From NCBI GenBank assembly GCA_018881555.1, contig JACAXG010000125.1:1807692-1871691 (forward strand): a DNA stretch of 64,000 nucleotides. Direction: 5' to 3'. The position numbers were made by a program, and so were the translations under genes. Positions 33,823-45,620 of this stretch are shown here, piece after piece. The notes beneath the pieces were generated by a model. The model worked only from the letters and a program-made list of their open reading frames with translations, was not told the origin of the DNA and did not search any database. Numbering within the stretch: position 1 is the first letter of the stretch; every line of letters starts with the position of its first letter. The DNA is from Amblyornis subalaris (Eukaryota; Chordata; Aves; Passeriformes; Ptilonorhynchidae).

Positions 33823-36140
33823 GTACGTGCATTTCCTTTGGCGCCAGTTTTCCAGGGGCACGTGTCCCTCAGGAAGGTGGTCAGTGTGGAGGTGACCAGG
33901 GGCTGGGGTCACTTGTGTGGCAGCCAGAATTGTGGGAGAAGACCAAGAGTGTGGGGACCACTTGTTCTGCAGGGAGAGCATCACGATAGGGGCAGTTCGA
34001 GTCAAAATCGAGTCATGACCTCAGCACATCTTCCCTTATCTTCCTATTAATCAGTTTTTTGGGGATGGTTGGATCCTGCTCCATATGCATCTCCAACCCT
34101 CATCCATGCTGCCAGTCCCACCAATAGGAGCCTGCCCCAGGCAGTTGATATGGACTTGGACCCTCCAATCTGGAAAGATAAAGCTTATGGTTCCTGCAGG
34201 ATATGAGCTGAACCCACTTGATTCCCTCATGTTTGCCATGATGTGAGCTCCTTCCCTGCCTCAGACCCCATTTTCCCGGGGTTTAGCTGCCCCCCAGGGC
34301 TGCTCAGGAGCTGCCCCACTGGAGCAGATCCGCAAATCCCTGCAGGAAGATGCCCTCCCAGCAGATTGATCCAGCCCTGAGCGAGGCTGAGCGGCTCTGT
34401 CCCCACCACTGAGCCGTCAGGAGTGCCAAAAGCAGATAATTACTGCGTCTCAGCAATTCACAAGGAAAGGCAAATCCTATTTCCATGTTCCTGCTGCTTT
34501 GACAAACAGTGTCAGAAAGCAAGAGCTGGGGGGGAGGGGGGGAGCAGGAGAGATGGTGGTGTTAAATATTTATGGCATGTTTTGGTTTCTTACTTGACAA
34601 ACTATAATACGCTATCCATTTTTAATTCGATGTATCAGAGCAAGCACTTGTTACCAATTTGAAGGATAAGTTGCTGTACCAGGGCTGAGAGTGGATTGGA
34701 GTGGAGCAAGATTTCACAGAGACAGGGGAGAGGGGATGTGTCTGCCTGTTGGGCTCACACAAGCGCTCTGGATCCGTGTTTTTCCCTCCTGCCCGTTAAA
34801 AACCCAGTGGCACACAAAGGCCGGGAAAATTTACTCCCCTCAAGTCCCCTCCAGGTACTCCAGGTACCTTCCAGGTACTGCAGCTGCATAAAATCATAGA
34901 ATTGTTAGGGTTGGAAAAGCCCTCTAAGGTCACCAAGTCCAACTGTCAACCAGCAGCACCACCATGGGCACCATTAAACCACGTCCCCAGGTGCCACCTC
35001 CACAGGTTTTTTTAACACTTCCAGGTGTGGTGTCTCTACCACCTCCCTGGGCAGCTGTGCCAGTGCTTTACAACCCTTTCCATGAAAAAAAAAATCCTAT
35101 TATCCAATATAAACCTCCCCTGGCACAGCTTGAGGCTGTTCTCTCTCATCCTGTCCCTGTTCCATGGGAGCAGAGCCCCACCCCCCCCGGCTGCCCCCTC
35201 CTGTCAGGAGTTGTGCAGAGCCAGAAGGTCCCCCCTGAACCTCCTTTTCTCCAGGCTAAGCCCCTTTCCCAGCTCCCTCAGCCACTCCTGGTGCTCCAGC
35301 CACTTCCCCAGCTCCGTTCCCTTCCCTGGACACGCTCCAGCCCCTCAGTGTCTTTGACATGAAGGGCTCCAAAGTGTGGATGACCAGGATTGTGCAGAGA
35401 GCTGGGTTTGGTTGCTGCTGAGCAGACATCACATTACATTTAAGAAGAAGTGTGATGTAGGTCCAAGTCAGTGCTGTAACACAGCCAGGAGAGGTGTTTG
35501 CAGCTCTTACTCTGCACAGCCCTTGGGGCACAGCAGAGCAAAACCTTGTAAGATGGAGGGAATGGCTCTTTCCCACACCCAGAGCAGGTGATGCCCTAAA
35601 AATGCTCTCTGCTTCCCAGGTAGCTGCTCCAATAGTCTTTACTTCTCTGCTGAGATAAAGAAAAGGAGAATACAGTTAATATATTTGCAAGAGCCTCATC
35701 ACCCTGGTCAGAACCCATGCTAATAAACCCGTGGAACACAGGGGGAGAAAATTCCCTGCTTCATCCTTGGTCTTCTACCTTTGGTGCACCCCAGTTTGTC
35801 TCTGGCCTCTGTGTTGTGTGTGGGAGAATTAACCAGACGGGACTGCTGGTGCCCAGGGCAACCAAAATGCGATAAATATTTATTATTCCTCTAGCTGCAA
35901 TGATATGAGTGCAATCTAAATTACCCAATCCATACGAGACCCTCGAGATGCCAGTGGCAACCAGCTCAGGCCACGGCGAGTCCAGCCCCGCCCTGCTGCT
36001 GTGGGGTCAGTGCCAACTCCGCGTCCTCCTGCAGAAGCAGCGTTTGCCAGGCTGTATTTCCCTCTGGGAAAGGCTCTCATCCTGCTGTTGGCTGTCAGGC
36101 CCCAGCTGGCCGAGTGACCGCTCCGTGTCTGTGTCCCCAG
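33823..36140 (+). other. PLXNA4: PLXNA4 intron C/D
   Basis: This is a GT-AG intron of about 2.3 kb, with one long minus-strand CR1 fragment in the middle. A small cluster of ccaggtac repeats lies just before it (about 34,850-34,880). Nothing else was recognised. Confidence 0.85.
34890..35372 (-). mobile_element. Long CR1 LINE 3' fragment
   Basis: The longest CR1 copy here, close to 480 bp. It starts AATCATAGAATTGTTAGGGT, passes CAACCCTTTCCATG and CTTGAGGCTGTTCTCTCTCA, and reaches AGGCTAAGCCCCTTTCCCAG and CACGCTCCAGCCCCTCAGTG. It contains a poly-A run and a C run. It belongs to the longer-bodied subfamily seen also at 15.1 kb. Confidence 0.94.
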
Positions 36141-36255
36141 GTGCCTGTCGTGCGTGGAGAGCCCGTACCGGTGCCACTGGTGCAAGTACCGCCACGTCTG
36201 CACCCACGACCCCAGCTCCTGCTCCTTCCAGGAGGGACGAGTCAAGGTGCCCGAG
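36141..36255 (+). CDS. PLXNA4: PLXNA4 exon D: core of PSI 2
   Basis: This is a 115-nt exon. One base completes the serine codon from exon C, then 38 codons follow, ending in phase 0. The acceptor is gtgtccccag and the donor is gtaggc. The peptide begins [20 protein letters not shown], continues [18 protein letters not shown] and contains six cysteines. With YNC in exon C and DCP in exon E these make the full eight-cysteine PSI 2 knot, so this domain is split over three exons. PSI modules in plexins are small disulfide-rich wedges that set the curve of the ectodomain stalk. The following intron is the largest fully contained one, about 14.1 kb. Confidence 0.96.
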
Positions 36256-39200
36256 GTAGGCAGGGGCACAGGGAGTGTGTCACACATCTGGGGTGCTCGG
36301 GGCTGATGTCACCTTGTCGGTCCGGGAAGTCTTTGCCACCTCCCGTCCCACCCTTTCCCTCCTCTGCTCACCCTCCCCTCTCCTTCTGCAGGGGTCTCCT
36401 CTCCCCTCTGCTCTGCCAGACCCCCGGGGGCCTCCTCCCTCCCTCCTGCACACCACAGGGAGTGTGTGACCTCGGAAAGTCACTACAAACTCCTGGCACC
36501 AAAGGTCTGGGAGGGATGGAAAACGCTGGTCATGCATCTCCTCTGGGAGAGAAGGAGGTTACCTGCTCCAGGCTGCTGAGATCTGGGGAGGATTTAGGGC
36601 TTTGTCCATGGGGTCAGCAGACTTCAGCCATGCTTTGAACACCTTTGTGGCTTTGTGGGTTTGGTGGCTAATGGCCAGTGCATCAAACTGCCTCCAGATG
36701 AGGCCAGGGGATCCTCATTGCCAGTCACTGACCTGAACTGTGCTCAAAACTGCCAGTTTTGTTTCTGGAAGATGTCCTCTCCAGGAGACAGCTCCANGCT
36801 GGGGGCTTTGTCTGTCAGTAGAATTTGCTCTTTCTCTCTTCTACCCCCTTTAACAGAAAATTTCCTGCTCAGCTTCGTGTGAGNTTCCCTCATCTTGCAA
36901 AAGTGCCCTGTGAGATTTCCGTGGCAGCAGGGAGAGGCACAAACCTGACCTTGGAAGGTGACGATGGATCTGCGAGGCAATGACAGCATCGTGCAACACA
37001 TGGATGTTACACTGGTCATTGCTAACGAGGGCTGCAGCAAAACCATCTCTGGGCACAAATGGGATCTCTTTTCCCTGGGATGCAGCACTTGGCAGTCAGC
37101 TGCTAAGCCCAGGAGCTGGTTTTGCTGCCTGCTGCACAGAGGAAGCACTGACAAGACAAAATCTGCAAGGATAATGGCCTTGCAACCCCCCAAAAAACTT
37201 TCAGAGCTTCCTTTCTGCCTGGCAGTGTGAGAAATGCCCTGTGGCTTCAGCGTCCTTTGCATTCCCTCTGTGTGTTTGTGGCTCTCCAGGGCTGGGGAAG
37301 GATGGCACCACAAGTGCACTCTGACAAACAGATTTACAATCTCTCTGTGGCCAGAAAGGTGGTTTTTTATTTTGTCAAATGGCACTTTGAACAAATGTCT
37401 GTCTCCCACGCTTCTCTTGAAAAGCCATCTTCTCCCTGACTCATCACTCTTACCAAAACTGCCACTGCCTATTCTTTGTTTTCACCTGTAATTCTATCAT
37501 TTTCTGTCCTGTACACCTGCCTGTTTGTTGAGTGGGTTCTCTGAACAACAGAAACCCTTCAGCACCTTGAAGAAACCAAGCCTGGCTCCTCATTGCCAAC
37601 CCAGACCTTCACCCTGTTGCTGGTGACACAACGTGACTCACGAGGTTGACAGGACCGGGGTCTGTTCCCATCTCCAGCAGTGCTCAAAATCCACCATCAC
37701 CTGGAGTGGCTCCGCTTTTCCTGGCCCCTCATCTCCATGATCTTTTTGATCCTTTCCTCCACCAGCATTTAGAGCCCTGGAGGATGAGGAGAGGGAAGGG
37801 TTTTTTACCACCCAGGCATGAGTACCTGCTGAGTTGATGAATCTCGAGGAAGGTGCTGTGCTACCAGCGTGGGGTGGTTGGACGGTCCCATTTGCAGTCT
37901 CTCCGTGAGTTTGCTGATCAGATTAGCTTGGGAGTCTTCCAGGATCATATGATTGCCAAGAAAACAAATATTGGTGTTACCCTGTCACACGGACCCGTGC
38001 CAGGAACTCCTTCCCTCTGGAGTCATCACTCCTGGCATGCCACGCCTTCACCCTCCCCCTCACCGTGGGCTTCACCTTCTCTTGCTACGCCCGCCCTCAG
38101 GTGATTTTTTGTCCTCTGTTTGCTTGTACGACATCTTGCCATCCCGTGGGATGAGGCTTCCCACTCTCCAGGTGGCCTGGGCTACAAAGGAACTCACTAG
38201 GCTGGTACCCATCGCCCCTGGACCAGTGTGGGGTGCTCTGAAGGGAGNGTTGTGCCCTGGTGTGCTCCTGATTCCATCATTTCCCCAGGATGCCTCACAA
38301 GTTTCTGGGCTCCCATGGGCTCAGCCTTTCATTCAGTTCTTCTTCGTGTTCTCTGAGAGGATGTTGGGGTTTTTGGTTTTATTTTAGTGAGTTGCTGATT
38401 AGTGCAGGATGCTGAATGAATCTGAAACTGATCCTGTGGGACAGCAGAAAGGTTTTGGCTGTCACCCACAGTGTCCAGAAGGCAAAATGCTGTTACCTGC
38501 CATCCAAGAGGAGCCTTTGAATGGCTTTGAGTTCCTTTGAATGGCATCGTGGATAGCTGGGATCAGCCAGCCCCGGGCTNGGAATGGCAGCTCTTCCACC
38601 CCTGCCTGGCAAAACAACCAGAGATGGAGAAAGGACAGAAAGTGCCTGTCCCTCGCTATCAACACAGAGATATGACTTTCTTCCCTGCCACTTGTCAGCT
38701 GAATCAGTTCTGCCTGTGATAGATCTGGATCAGCTGCCCTGGGAGCCTTGGGAAAGCCCATGTTTGCTCCGGTGAAGAACTCCAGCACGGCCATAAAGCA
38801 AGAGTATTTATGATTATGGCACTGATCTTAATCACAGAGGGTTCATGATGCCCCTGGATGATTTGTGGAAGGAATACTTCACCTTGGCGTGTAATTTCCC
38901 TTTACAGCAGGTTTTTGAAAGCCAGGTCCACTCACTTGAAATATACTGAGTGACTCCTTGCTGTAGAAAGGGGAACTGATATTATCGTTACTGGGGCTGG
39001 AAGGGAAAGCAGGAGGAAAAAAAGGGACATTTTAATACTGAAGTGGACTGTTGTTGCTGCTGTTGTTGTTTTTCTGAAAGAGCTGATGGCAAAAGTGGAG
39101 GGAATTAGTCCCAGAGATAGAAGGGAGTGGGCTGAGTTTCTGGTGTTTTCCTTTGCCNTCCTGTCTCTGCTTTTGAAATTTGTTGCTGACCAGAGTTAAA

Positions 39201-39699
39201 ATCAAAGTGCAGGCTGAGAGTCTGAACACAAACCCTTGCACTGCAGATTCCCACACCGAAACCAACCCTTCCCTACCTGACACAGTCACCAAGCAAGAGA
39301 GCTCAGCCACTTTCTTCTGCAAAAGGGCAAGGCAGTCAACAAGATCTGGGGGGAAACTGAGGCAAGAGGTGTGAAACAACTGATCTGAGGGTCTGCAGTG
39401 AGACAGAGGCTGTGGAAACAGCGCCTGTCTCTCCTGATATCTTTTACCCNATGCTGATTGCATCATCCATCTTGTCCCTGTGCAGATCTGCTCTGATCCA
39501 GGGAGCAGTTTCAGTGTCAATGTTTCTGTACAAGGATGGGATGCCGGGGTAGCCTGCTTGAGTTGATGGGATAAAGGAATAAATCTTTTATTTGTGCCTT
39601 CTTCTCTAGGATGAAAGTTATCTTGTTCCGAGCCTTGCAAGGATTTTAGCTTTNTGTAGGGGAAAAAGAGGGGAAAAATGGCAGGAGCCAAAAGCAAGC

Positions 39700-40020
39700 C
39701 TAGATAACAAATCTATTATTCACCAGGTTTAACAGATACATAATCATTTAATTACCTTGAAGGAGGTTTTCATCTCTCCCTGCTCAGCCAACATGTGCGT
39801 GCGTGTGTTTTTCTTCCTCCCCCAAACAAGCCTTTCATTAGGAGGATTCTCATCTGCTGCCTAAAAAGGGAAGAGAAGAAAAGACCTCGCACCGAAGTGT
39901 TTTATGTCGAGTTGTATGTGCTAATGGCAGCAAAGCCCACATAAAAGGAGCAACTGCTTCCAATATCCATTTGTCAGAAGCGATGGGGAGCCGTGGGAGC
40001 CTCACGCTGTCGGGCAGCTG
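39700..40020. promoter_or_regulatory. Candidate conserved non-coding element
   Basis: AT-rich left half with CTATTATTCACCAGG, ACATAATCATTTAATTACC and CCTTGAAGG, continuing into a more GC-rich right half. No repeat match. Low certainty. Confidence 0.22.
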
Positions 40021-40257
40021 CCGAGGAGCAGAGCAGGATTTGCTCCTGCCTCGTGCCAAACTGAGAGCTGTCCTGGTGGCCTCTGCCACCAAGGCACTGG
40101 TTTAGCTCTTCCCGGCTGCTGGTCCTTCCTGGGAAGGTGTTTTTTGGGAAGCAGGGTGGAAGGAAGGGGGGAAAAAGAAGGTAGAGAGTGGTGATGACAG
40201 CTCAGCTTGAACTGACAGGCATCTAAGAAGCAGTGGGATAATGTCCTTGGTAACAGG

Positions 40258-40345
40258 CTTTGAATTTTGGTCAGTCCTGGAGTGGTCAGGCAGTTGGGCA
40301 GGATGGTGGTTGTAGGTCCCCTTGAACTGAAAATATTCTATTCTA
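40258..40345 (+). mobile_element. CR1 LINE 3' tail seeding a pentanucleotide array
   Basis: GGTTGTAGGTCCCCTTGAACT, then GAAAATATTCTATTCT, is a diverged CR1 3' end (compare GTCCCTTCCAACTGAGGATA then TTCTATGATT). The terminal ATTCTAT is where the 5-bp array begins. Confidence 0.75.
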
Positions 40346-40645
40346 TTCTATTCTATTCTATTCTGTTCTGTTCTGTTCTGTTCCGTTCCATTCCATTCCA
40401 TTCCATTCCATTCCATTCCATTCCATTCCATTCACTAGTCTAGTCTAGTCTAGTTTAGTCTAGTCTAGTCTAGTCTATTCCATTCCATTCCAATTCCATT
40501 CCATTCCATTCCATTCCATTCCATTCCATTCCAATTCCAATTCTTATTCCTATTCTATTCCAATTCCTGTCGTATCCTATCGTATCCTATTGTATCCTAT
40601 CCTGTCCTGTCCTGTCCTGTCCTGTCCTATCCTATCCTATCCTAT
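40334..40645. repeat. Compound pentanucleotide array with successive unit types
   Basis: About 310 bp of 5-bp units change in blocks: TTCTA, then TTCTG, TTCCA, TAGTC, again TTCCA with CAATTCC variants, then TATCG/TATCC, TGTCC and finally TATCC. The blocks are internally homogeneous. Successive units usually differ by one base, which suggests stepwise mutation and re-expansion. Confidence 0.97.
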
Positions 40646-42142
40646 TTGTATTAATGCCTGTGTCTCCTCACCGTGGAATTTGTACTAAACTCAGCAATTC
40701 CTTCCCCATCGTGCTGCTGCATCCCACTGTGACTCAGACAGGACTTTGCCCCAAGGTCTCCAAAACCCACACAGGTTTCCAGGCCCTCCAAATGTCCTGT
40801 TTTGTCCTCTTTTCAAGGCGCAGAAGGAAGTCACAGCACCCACCTCCTCCCAAAACGCACCCCAGAGAACTGAGTGGCTGCAGTGGGGAGGGGGCAGAGG
40901 GACCTGCTGGGCCCTCGGGTGAGCGTGGCCAACTCCTTTCTCCCTTGCATCAAAAACCCTCCTGGTGATGCATCTTCAACTGTTGCTGTGGCAACTGCTC
41001 GGTTTCCATCCCACTCCTGCTTCCAGCTTCGCTTAACCCGTCTGGAGAGGCGACTGCTGGAAGCCTCAGCATGGAGAGAGGAGAAAACCCATCCCTGCTC
41101 CAAGGAACGCACCTCTCATTCCTCAGGGGCTGCAGTGACAGCTCCAGCGAGGCCAATACCAGAGCTCCAAACCCTTCCCGGCTTATCAATCATCCCCTCA
41201 TTTATCCTGGCACCTGTCTATCAATAAGGGGAGGGTGTGAGGTGGAGTTTCCATAGAAACTGCGGGCAGTTTGCTGCCTTCCAGTGCTGTGAGCAGGCAG
41301 GGGGACCGGCAGCCACCCCATGCAGGTGGGATCTGGAGTAGGGATGCACACATTTTGTGCCACCTGCTTTTCAGCAGCACGGCGAGGGGGTTGGTGTTTA
41401 CCCTCTAGAGTTCAGTCTGCTCTGTGTCCTGCCCAGGGGAGGCAGGGCTAATCCAGGAGGAGGCTGTAGCTGATGGTTTGGATCCAGCCGTGCCTTGGGN
41501 CTCCTGGTGGGCTGGCATTTCAGGCTGTGGCATTTCAGCCCCCGTCCGTCATTACAGCCCTTTCCCAGAAAAGGAGAAATGTCGTGGAGTGGGTACATCC
41601 TCTTCGGAGGGGGTGCTTCAGATAATAATGAGGGGAAATTAAACACAGCAATGGGAGGCTGGGCAAAAAGCATCCCCCTTGTTCACGGAGTCTTGTTAGA
41701 GCACAAAAATAGTGCCAGGCAGTGGATGAGCCACAGGTTTTATTTCAGGAGATGAGAGTTGTGTTTCTGACTCTGAGTTGGCTTGGACANGTTCACCTTT
41801 CCCTGCCCCTGATTCCCTCACATCTTCTGGTCTGGGTAAGCACTCCCAGTTAATAGGTGCTTGTACAATCCTTGGTTCCTGGAGCTGTGATCTCACAGTG
41901 GAGGCTGCTCAGAAGTCTTTGAGCATGTACAAACAAATCAGATAATTTGCTGTTTGCGAGTCACAGTGACTTGCACTGAGCTGAAGAAGATGTGTGTGAA
42001 GTGGCTGCTTCTGTTATTTTTGGGTCTCNTTTCCCATCTCAGAGCCTTTCAGCCCTGCAGTCATCCAGCTGGCAGGGGAACAGGCTGGTAACTTGTTCCA
42101 TTTCTGCAGTAACTTTTAGCAGGATTTCATAGATTTGTTGAT

Positions 42143-42365
42143 TCATAGAATCACAGACTGCTTTGGGCTGGAAAGGACCTTTAAGATAATCTCGTTCCAG
42201 CCCCTGCCATGGGCAGGGACANCTTCCAGTAGACCAGGGTGCTCCAAGCCCCATCTAACCTGGTCTTGGACACTTCCAGAGATGGGGCAGCCACAGCTTC
42301 TCTGGGCAGCCTGTGCCAGGGCCTCACCACCTTCATAGTAAATAAATTCTTCCTAATATACATCT
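42143..42365 (-). mobile_element. CR1 LINE 3' fragment with tail
   Basis: ATTCATAGAATCACAGACTG, GCTGGAAAGGACCTTTAAGA and CTTCCAGTAGACCAGG, ending AAATTCTTCCTAATATACAT. Good preservation. Confidence 0.95.
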
Positions 42366-43735
42366 CATCTATCTAAAATCAAATCTATTTCTGATAATTA
42401 TTGTGATGGATGTGCAGGAAATCTGTCCTGGTGCACAACATCCCGTCTCTCCTCGTTGAGACCTCCAACCAAATCACAACAAGAACTGAGAAGTGATGGA
42501 AAAAGGCCTTTCAGAGAGCAGTTTATCTTGTTTGCTANGAGTTCAGCCTCTCCAGCCATCCTGTGAGTGACTAATCAAGGACCTGCTCATGTGATTTCGA
42601 GGAGCAGCTCAGGGAGGCTGGTTGGAATGGAGATATGAGAAACATCTGACACTCAGCACTGCGTCCCTGCGAAATGTTTTTCTTAACAGTTGGGCTGCTC
42701 ATCTTTGGAGTGCAGGATTATTTATCCCACAGGACAGAGTGATCTCACAATGCACCAGAGTAACGTTCATCCGTCCCTGCCAACACAGCATCCTTGAGAA
42801 AACATCGGGAAGAGCTTCTGTTGTTTTGAAAGCNTAGCTCAGTGCAGTGCCATTGTGATGCCTCGAGTGGCTACAGGGCTTTCTGGCTCTCTGGACTTCT
42901 ATCAGGNCTGCTGGGATCCGTGTAGCACCCTGCACTCTGAAGGAGGGGAAGACAATTCCCCATTCAGACAGTCCAGGGTGATGTCTTGGCTCAGAAGCCG
43001 AAAGATTTTGCTTTTCTCCATTGTAGCATCAGCTGCATTCACTGCTTTGGGACCTGGCCAGGGAGGAACATTCTCAGGATGTTGAGGCTGCAGATAAGAG
43101 GTGAGGCTGGAATGTGTCTCCTGCCTGGCTTGGGGCGTCTCCAGGAGGCTGAGCCCAGCCCCTCCTTCCCTGCCTTGTCTTTGAGCATGAGTCCGTTGCT
43201 TTTGGCTCGGGTTTTATCTCTTGCTGTNGTGGATCTCGGGGAGGGGGAGGATGACAAGAGCCATGGTGTCATGGTCCTGACCTTCCCACTGTGGAAGCCA
43301 AGCCATGATGGCTCCCTGGGCTTCTGTCCTGCTTTCCGANGGAAGTGGGTTTGCATCAACATGACCTGTGTGCGGCCTCCTCTGTTCCCAGCTGTTCCTC
43401 TGTCTCCTCCGTTCACTTCCAAACTCATTGGCCATTTTTGGCCTCGTTGGGCCNAAGTCTGGAGCTCTCAAAGGTACCAAGTTCCACTGACTTTGCAAAA
43501 ATGGGCAACTTTAGGAGAGAAATAGACTTTCAGTCCTCTCTTAGGAAGAAAGCTCTACAGTTTGGGTTCAACCCTTGTTAGACACCAAAAATCCCCTTGT
43601 GAGAACGTTGTCATGGGAATGCCTCCAACTTCTGAGGAAGTCTTAGCTGGATAATGTCTCTTACATGTGCAAACCCCATTTCTTGGCACTGGTTAATAAT
43701 GAACTTTGTTGAGGAGGGACAGGTCAATGTCATTA

Positions 43736-43815
43736 TCATAGAACCAGAATGATTTGGGTTGGAAAGGACCTTAAAAATCACCTAATTCCAACTCCTCTAC
43801 CATGGGCAGGGACAT
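43736..43815 (-). mobile_element. CR1 LINE tail fragment
   Basis: ATCATAGAACCAGAATGATT, GGGTTGGAAAGGACCTTAAA, CCATGGGCAGGGACA, then unrelated sequence. About 80 bp. Confidence 0.9.
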
Positions 43816-44309
43816 ACATGAAAGTTCTTGTTAACTTCAGATNGAAGTCCTTATAGAAGCACAGAAGGCTGGCCATGAAGAGTGCAGATTTATATAGTTA
43901 TAATTAGAGAAGGAATTAATTACAGTTTTATGAGCTGCCTGTGCTCTGCTCTGTGCTTTCCACAGCTTTGCACAATCCAGTTTTCCTATGCGAGTTATTT
44001 GGGAGAACTCTCTTTCTTAACCAGGGTTTTCCTTTAACAAATGACAGATTGTCCAAGGAAATACATGACTTTCTTCTCTCTTGCACACACATCACCTTCT
44101 TCAATGCACACACTCGTATTTTGTGTGATTTCTAAACTCAAGAAACACCAGAACTGAGGCTGCTCATGTGTCCCCAGTAGCCTCTTTCCAGTGAGCAGAT
44201 GGACCTCNTGACAAAACCATCCACTATTTTTGTCACTAGTCCACTCCCCTAGTCCAGTGACCAGAAGGCTCCTGCTCTCTGGATCATTACTTCTCCTTCT
44301 GAGAGGGTG

Positions 44310-44500
44310 TCAAAGCAGCAAAGGGCTGAAAGAGAGCTAATGTTGTGTCTCTGTTTAAAAAGGATAAATGTGGCGCTTGGATAATTATGGCAGCCTGACC
44401 TTGATCCTCGTGAAATAATGGACCAGCGAAGAAAGACTCTATTAATAAAGAATTAAAGGAGGGTAAAATCATTAATGTTCATCAGCAGCGATGTGTGGAC
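44310..44500 (+). mobile_element. Old LINE fragment, RT amino-terminal block
   Basis: Conceptual translation reads ANVVSLFKKDKCGAWIIMAA, then a stop. This recalls the non-LTR RT entry region (PLFKKGD--PGNYRPVSLT). Decayed, with stops. Probably the same CR1/L3-like age class as the fragments at 8.0 and 57.1 kb. Confidence 0.5.
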
Positions 44501-44782
44501 TGANTTCAGAGGCAGAATAGTCCCAGGTTAGGATCAAGCTCTTGACAGGCCTGGGTCATTTCCCAGCACTGCCTGCGTGGCCTTGGGGGAATCANTTTGC
44601 TCCCAATCAACAGGAGTGGGCAGTGAGCCATGGGAGAGGAGGCTGGTTATCTTCATTTAGATCCTGCTGTTTGAGCAGCCACTCTCTGGTGATGAGCATC
44701 ACTCATCACTCCCCAGCCCTCACAACACTGAGGCCAGGGACCCCGAGCATCTGAGCTTATGATCTGCTGCCCATCAGTGGGC

Positions 44783-44954
44783 AGGCCCTGGTTTCCCAGA
44801 GAAGCTGTGGCTGCCCCATCCCTGGAAGTGTCCAAGGCCAGACTGGATNGGGCTTTGAGCAACCTGNGATAGTGGAAGGTGCCCCTGTCCATGGCAGGGG
44901 AGCGGAACTGGATGATGTTCAAGGTCCCCTCCAACCCAACCCATTTTACGATCT
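44783..44954 (+). mobile_element. CR1 LINE 3' fragment
   Basis: CCTGGTTTCCCAGAGAAGCT, GTGGCTGCCCCATCCCTGG and GATAGTGGAAGGTGCCCCTG, ending AACCCAACCCATTTTACGAT. Plus orientation. Confidence 0.94.
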
Positions 44955-45239
44955 GCTGGTCCCCCTTCCTCCAGCTGTGGTCTCTGTGCCCTCATCTGTG
45001 CAAGCCACNGCTGGAATGTGCAGCTGCCAGAGTGACAGAGCTCAAACAGGGCCAAACCTCTTCCCTGGACCGGTCACCAGCCTCCAGGCCAACCACCTTT
45101 TGCCAGGCACCAGAATCCCTCCCCATGCCTGACAAAAGAGAGCTGGAATTTGCTCCTGAGACTCTTAACTAGAAAGGAGCCACCAGAAGTGACAGAGATG
45201 CAAGGACTCAATTATTCCTTTGTTGTCTCTGCAGATGTT

Positions 45240-45620
45240 TACACTTCCCATAAATCCTGTTGCTTTCTCCTCATCAGCTGCCTTTAAACTTCGGAGCATT
45301 TTCCTCATGTATTATTACTTTTGCCGTGCCAATAAATAAGCACGCCATCAATCAAACTAACAACACTGTAAACTTAGGAAGTGCAGATAAAATATATGGT
45401 GCATTAAAAAATTTCTTTGACCGGGTGAGCTTCTTTCGGAGCCGGTTTGATTGCTGCTGGTGCCGACGTAAATTTGGGGGAAGCATATCCAGAAATTTAT
45501 GGAGCTTGGAATCCTGCCTACAAGGCATTGACCTGATTCCACTTTATAACATAATAACCTTCCCCGGCACCNTTCGTGTAAATTTTAAATATAATTTTTA
45601 CGACGCTAAGAATTAGTGGT
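45240..45620. promoter_or_regulatory. Candidate conserved non-coding element with a 118-codon open frame
   Basis: An AT-rich island with CATCAATCAAACTAACAAC and AAATTTTAAATATAATTTTT. A plus-strand frame at 45,260-45,616 is open for 118 codons, unusual for such AT-rich sequence, but its translation (for example SADKIYGALKNFFDRVSFF) matches no domain I know and has no supporting splice sites. More likely a regulatory element than a gene. Confidence 0.28.

Noticed and set aside
36744..37409. 221-codon minus-strand open frame in the intron after exon D
   Set aside because: No domain, contains unknown bases, no splice context; length is within chance for GC-moderate sequence.
39032..39697. 221-codon minus-strand open frame
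   Set aside because: No recognisable domain and several unknown bases. Treated as a chance frame.
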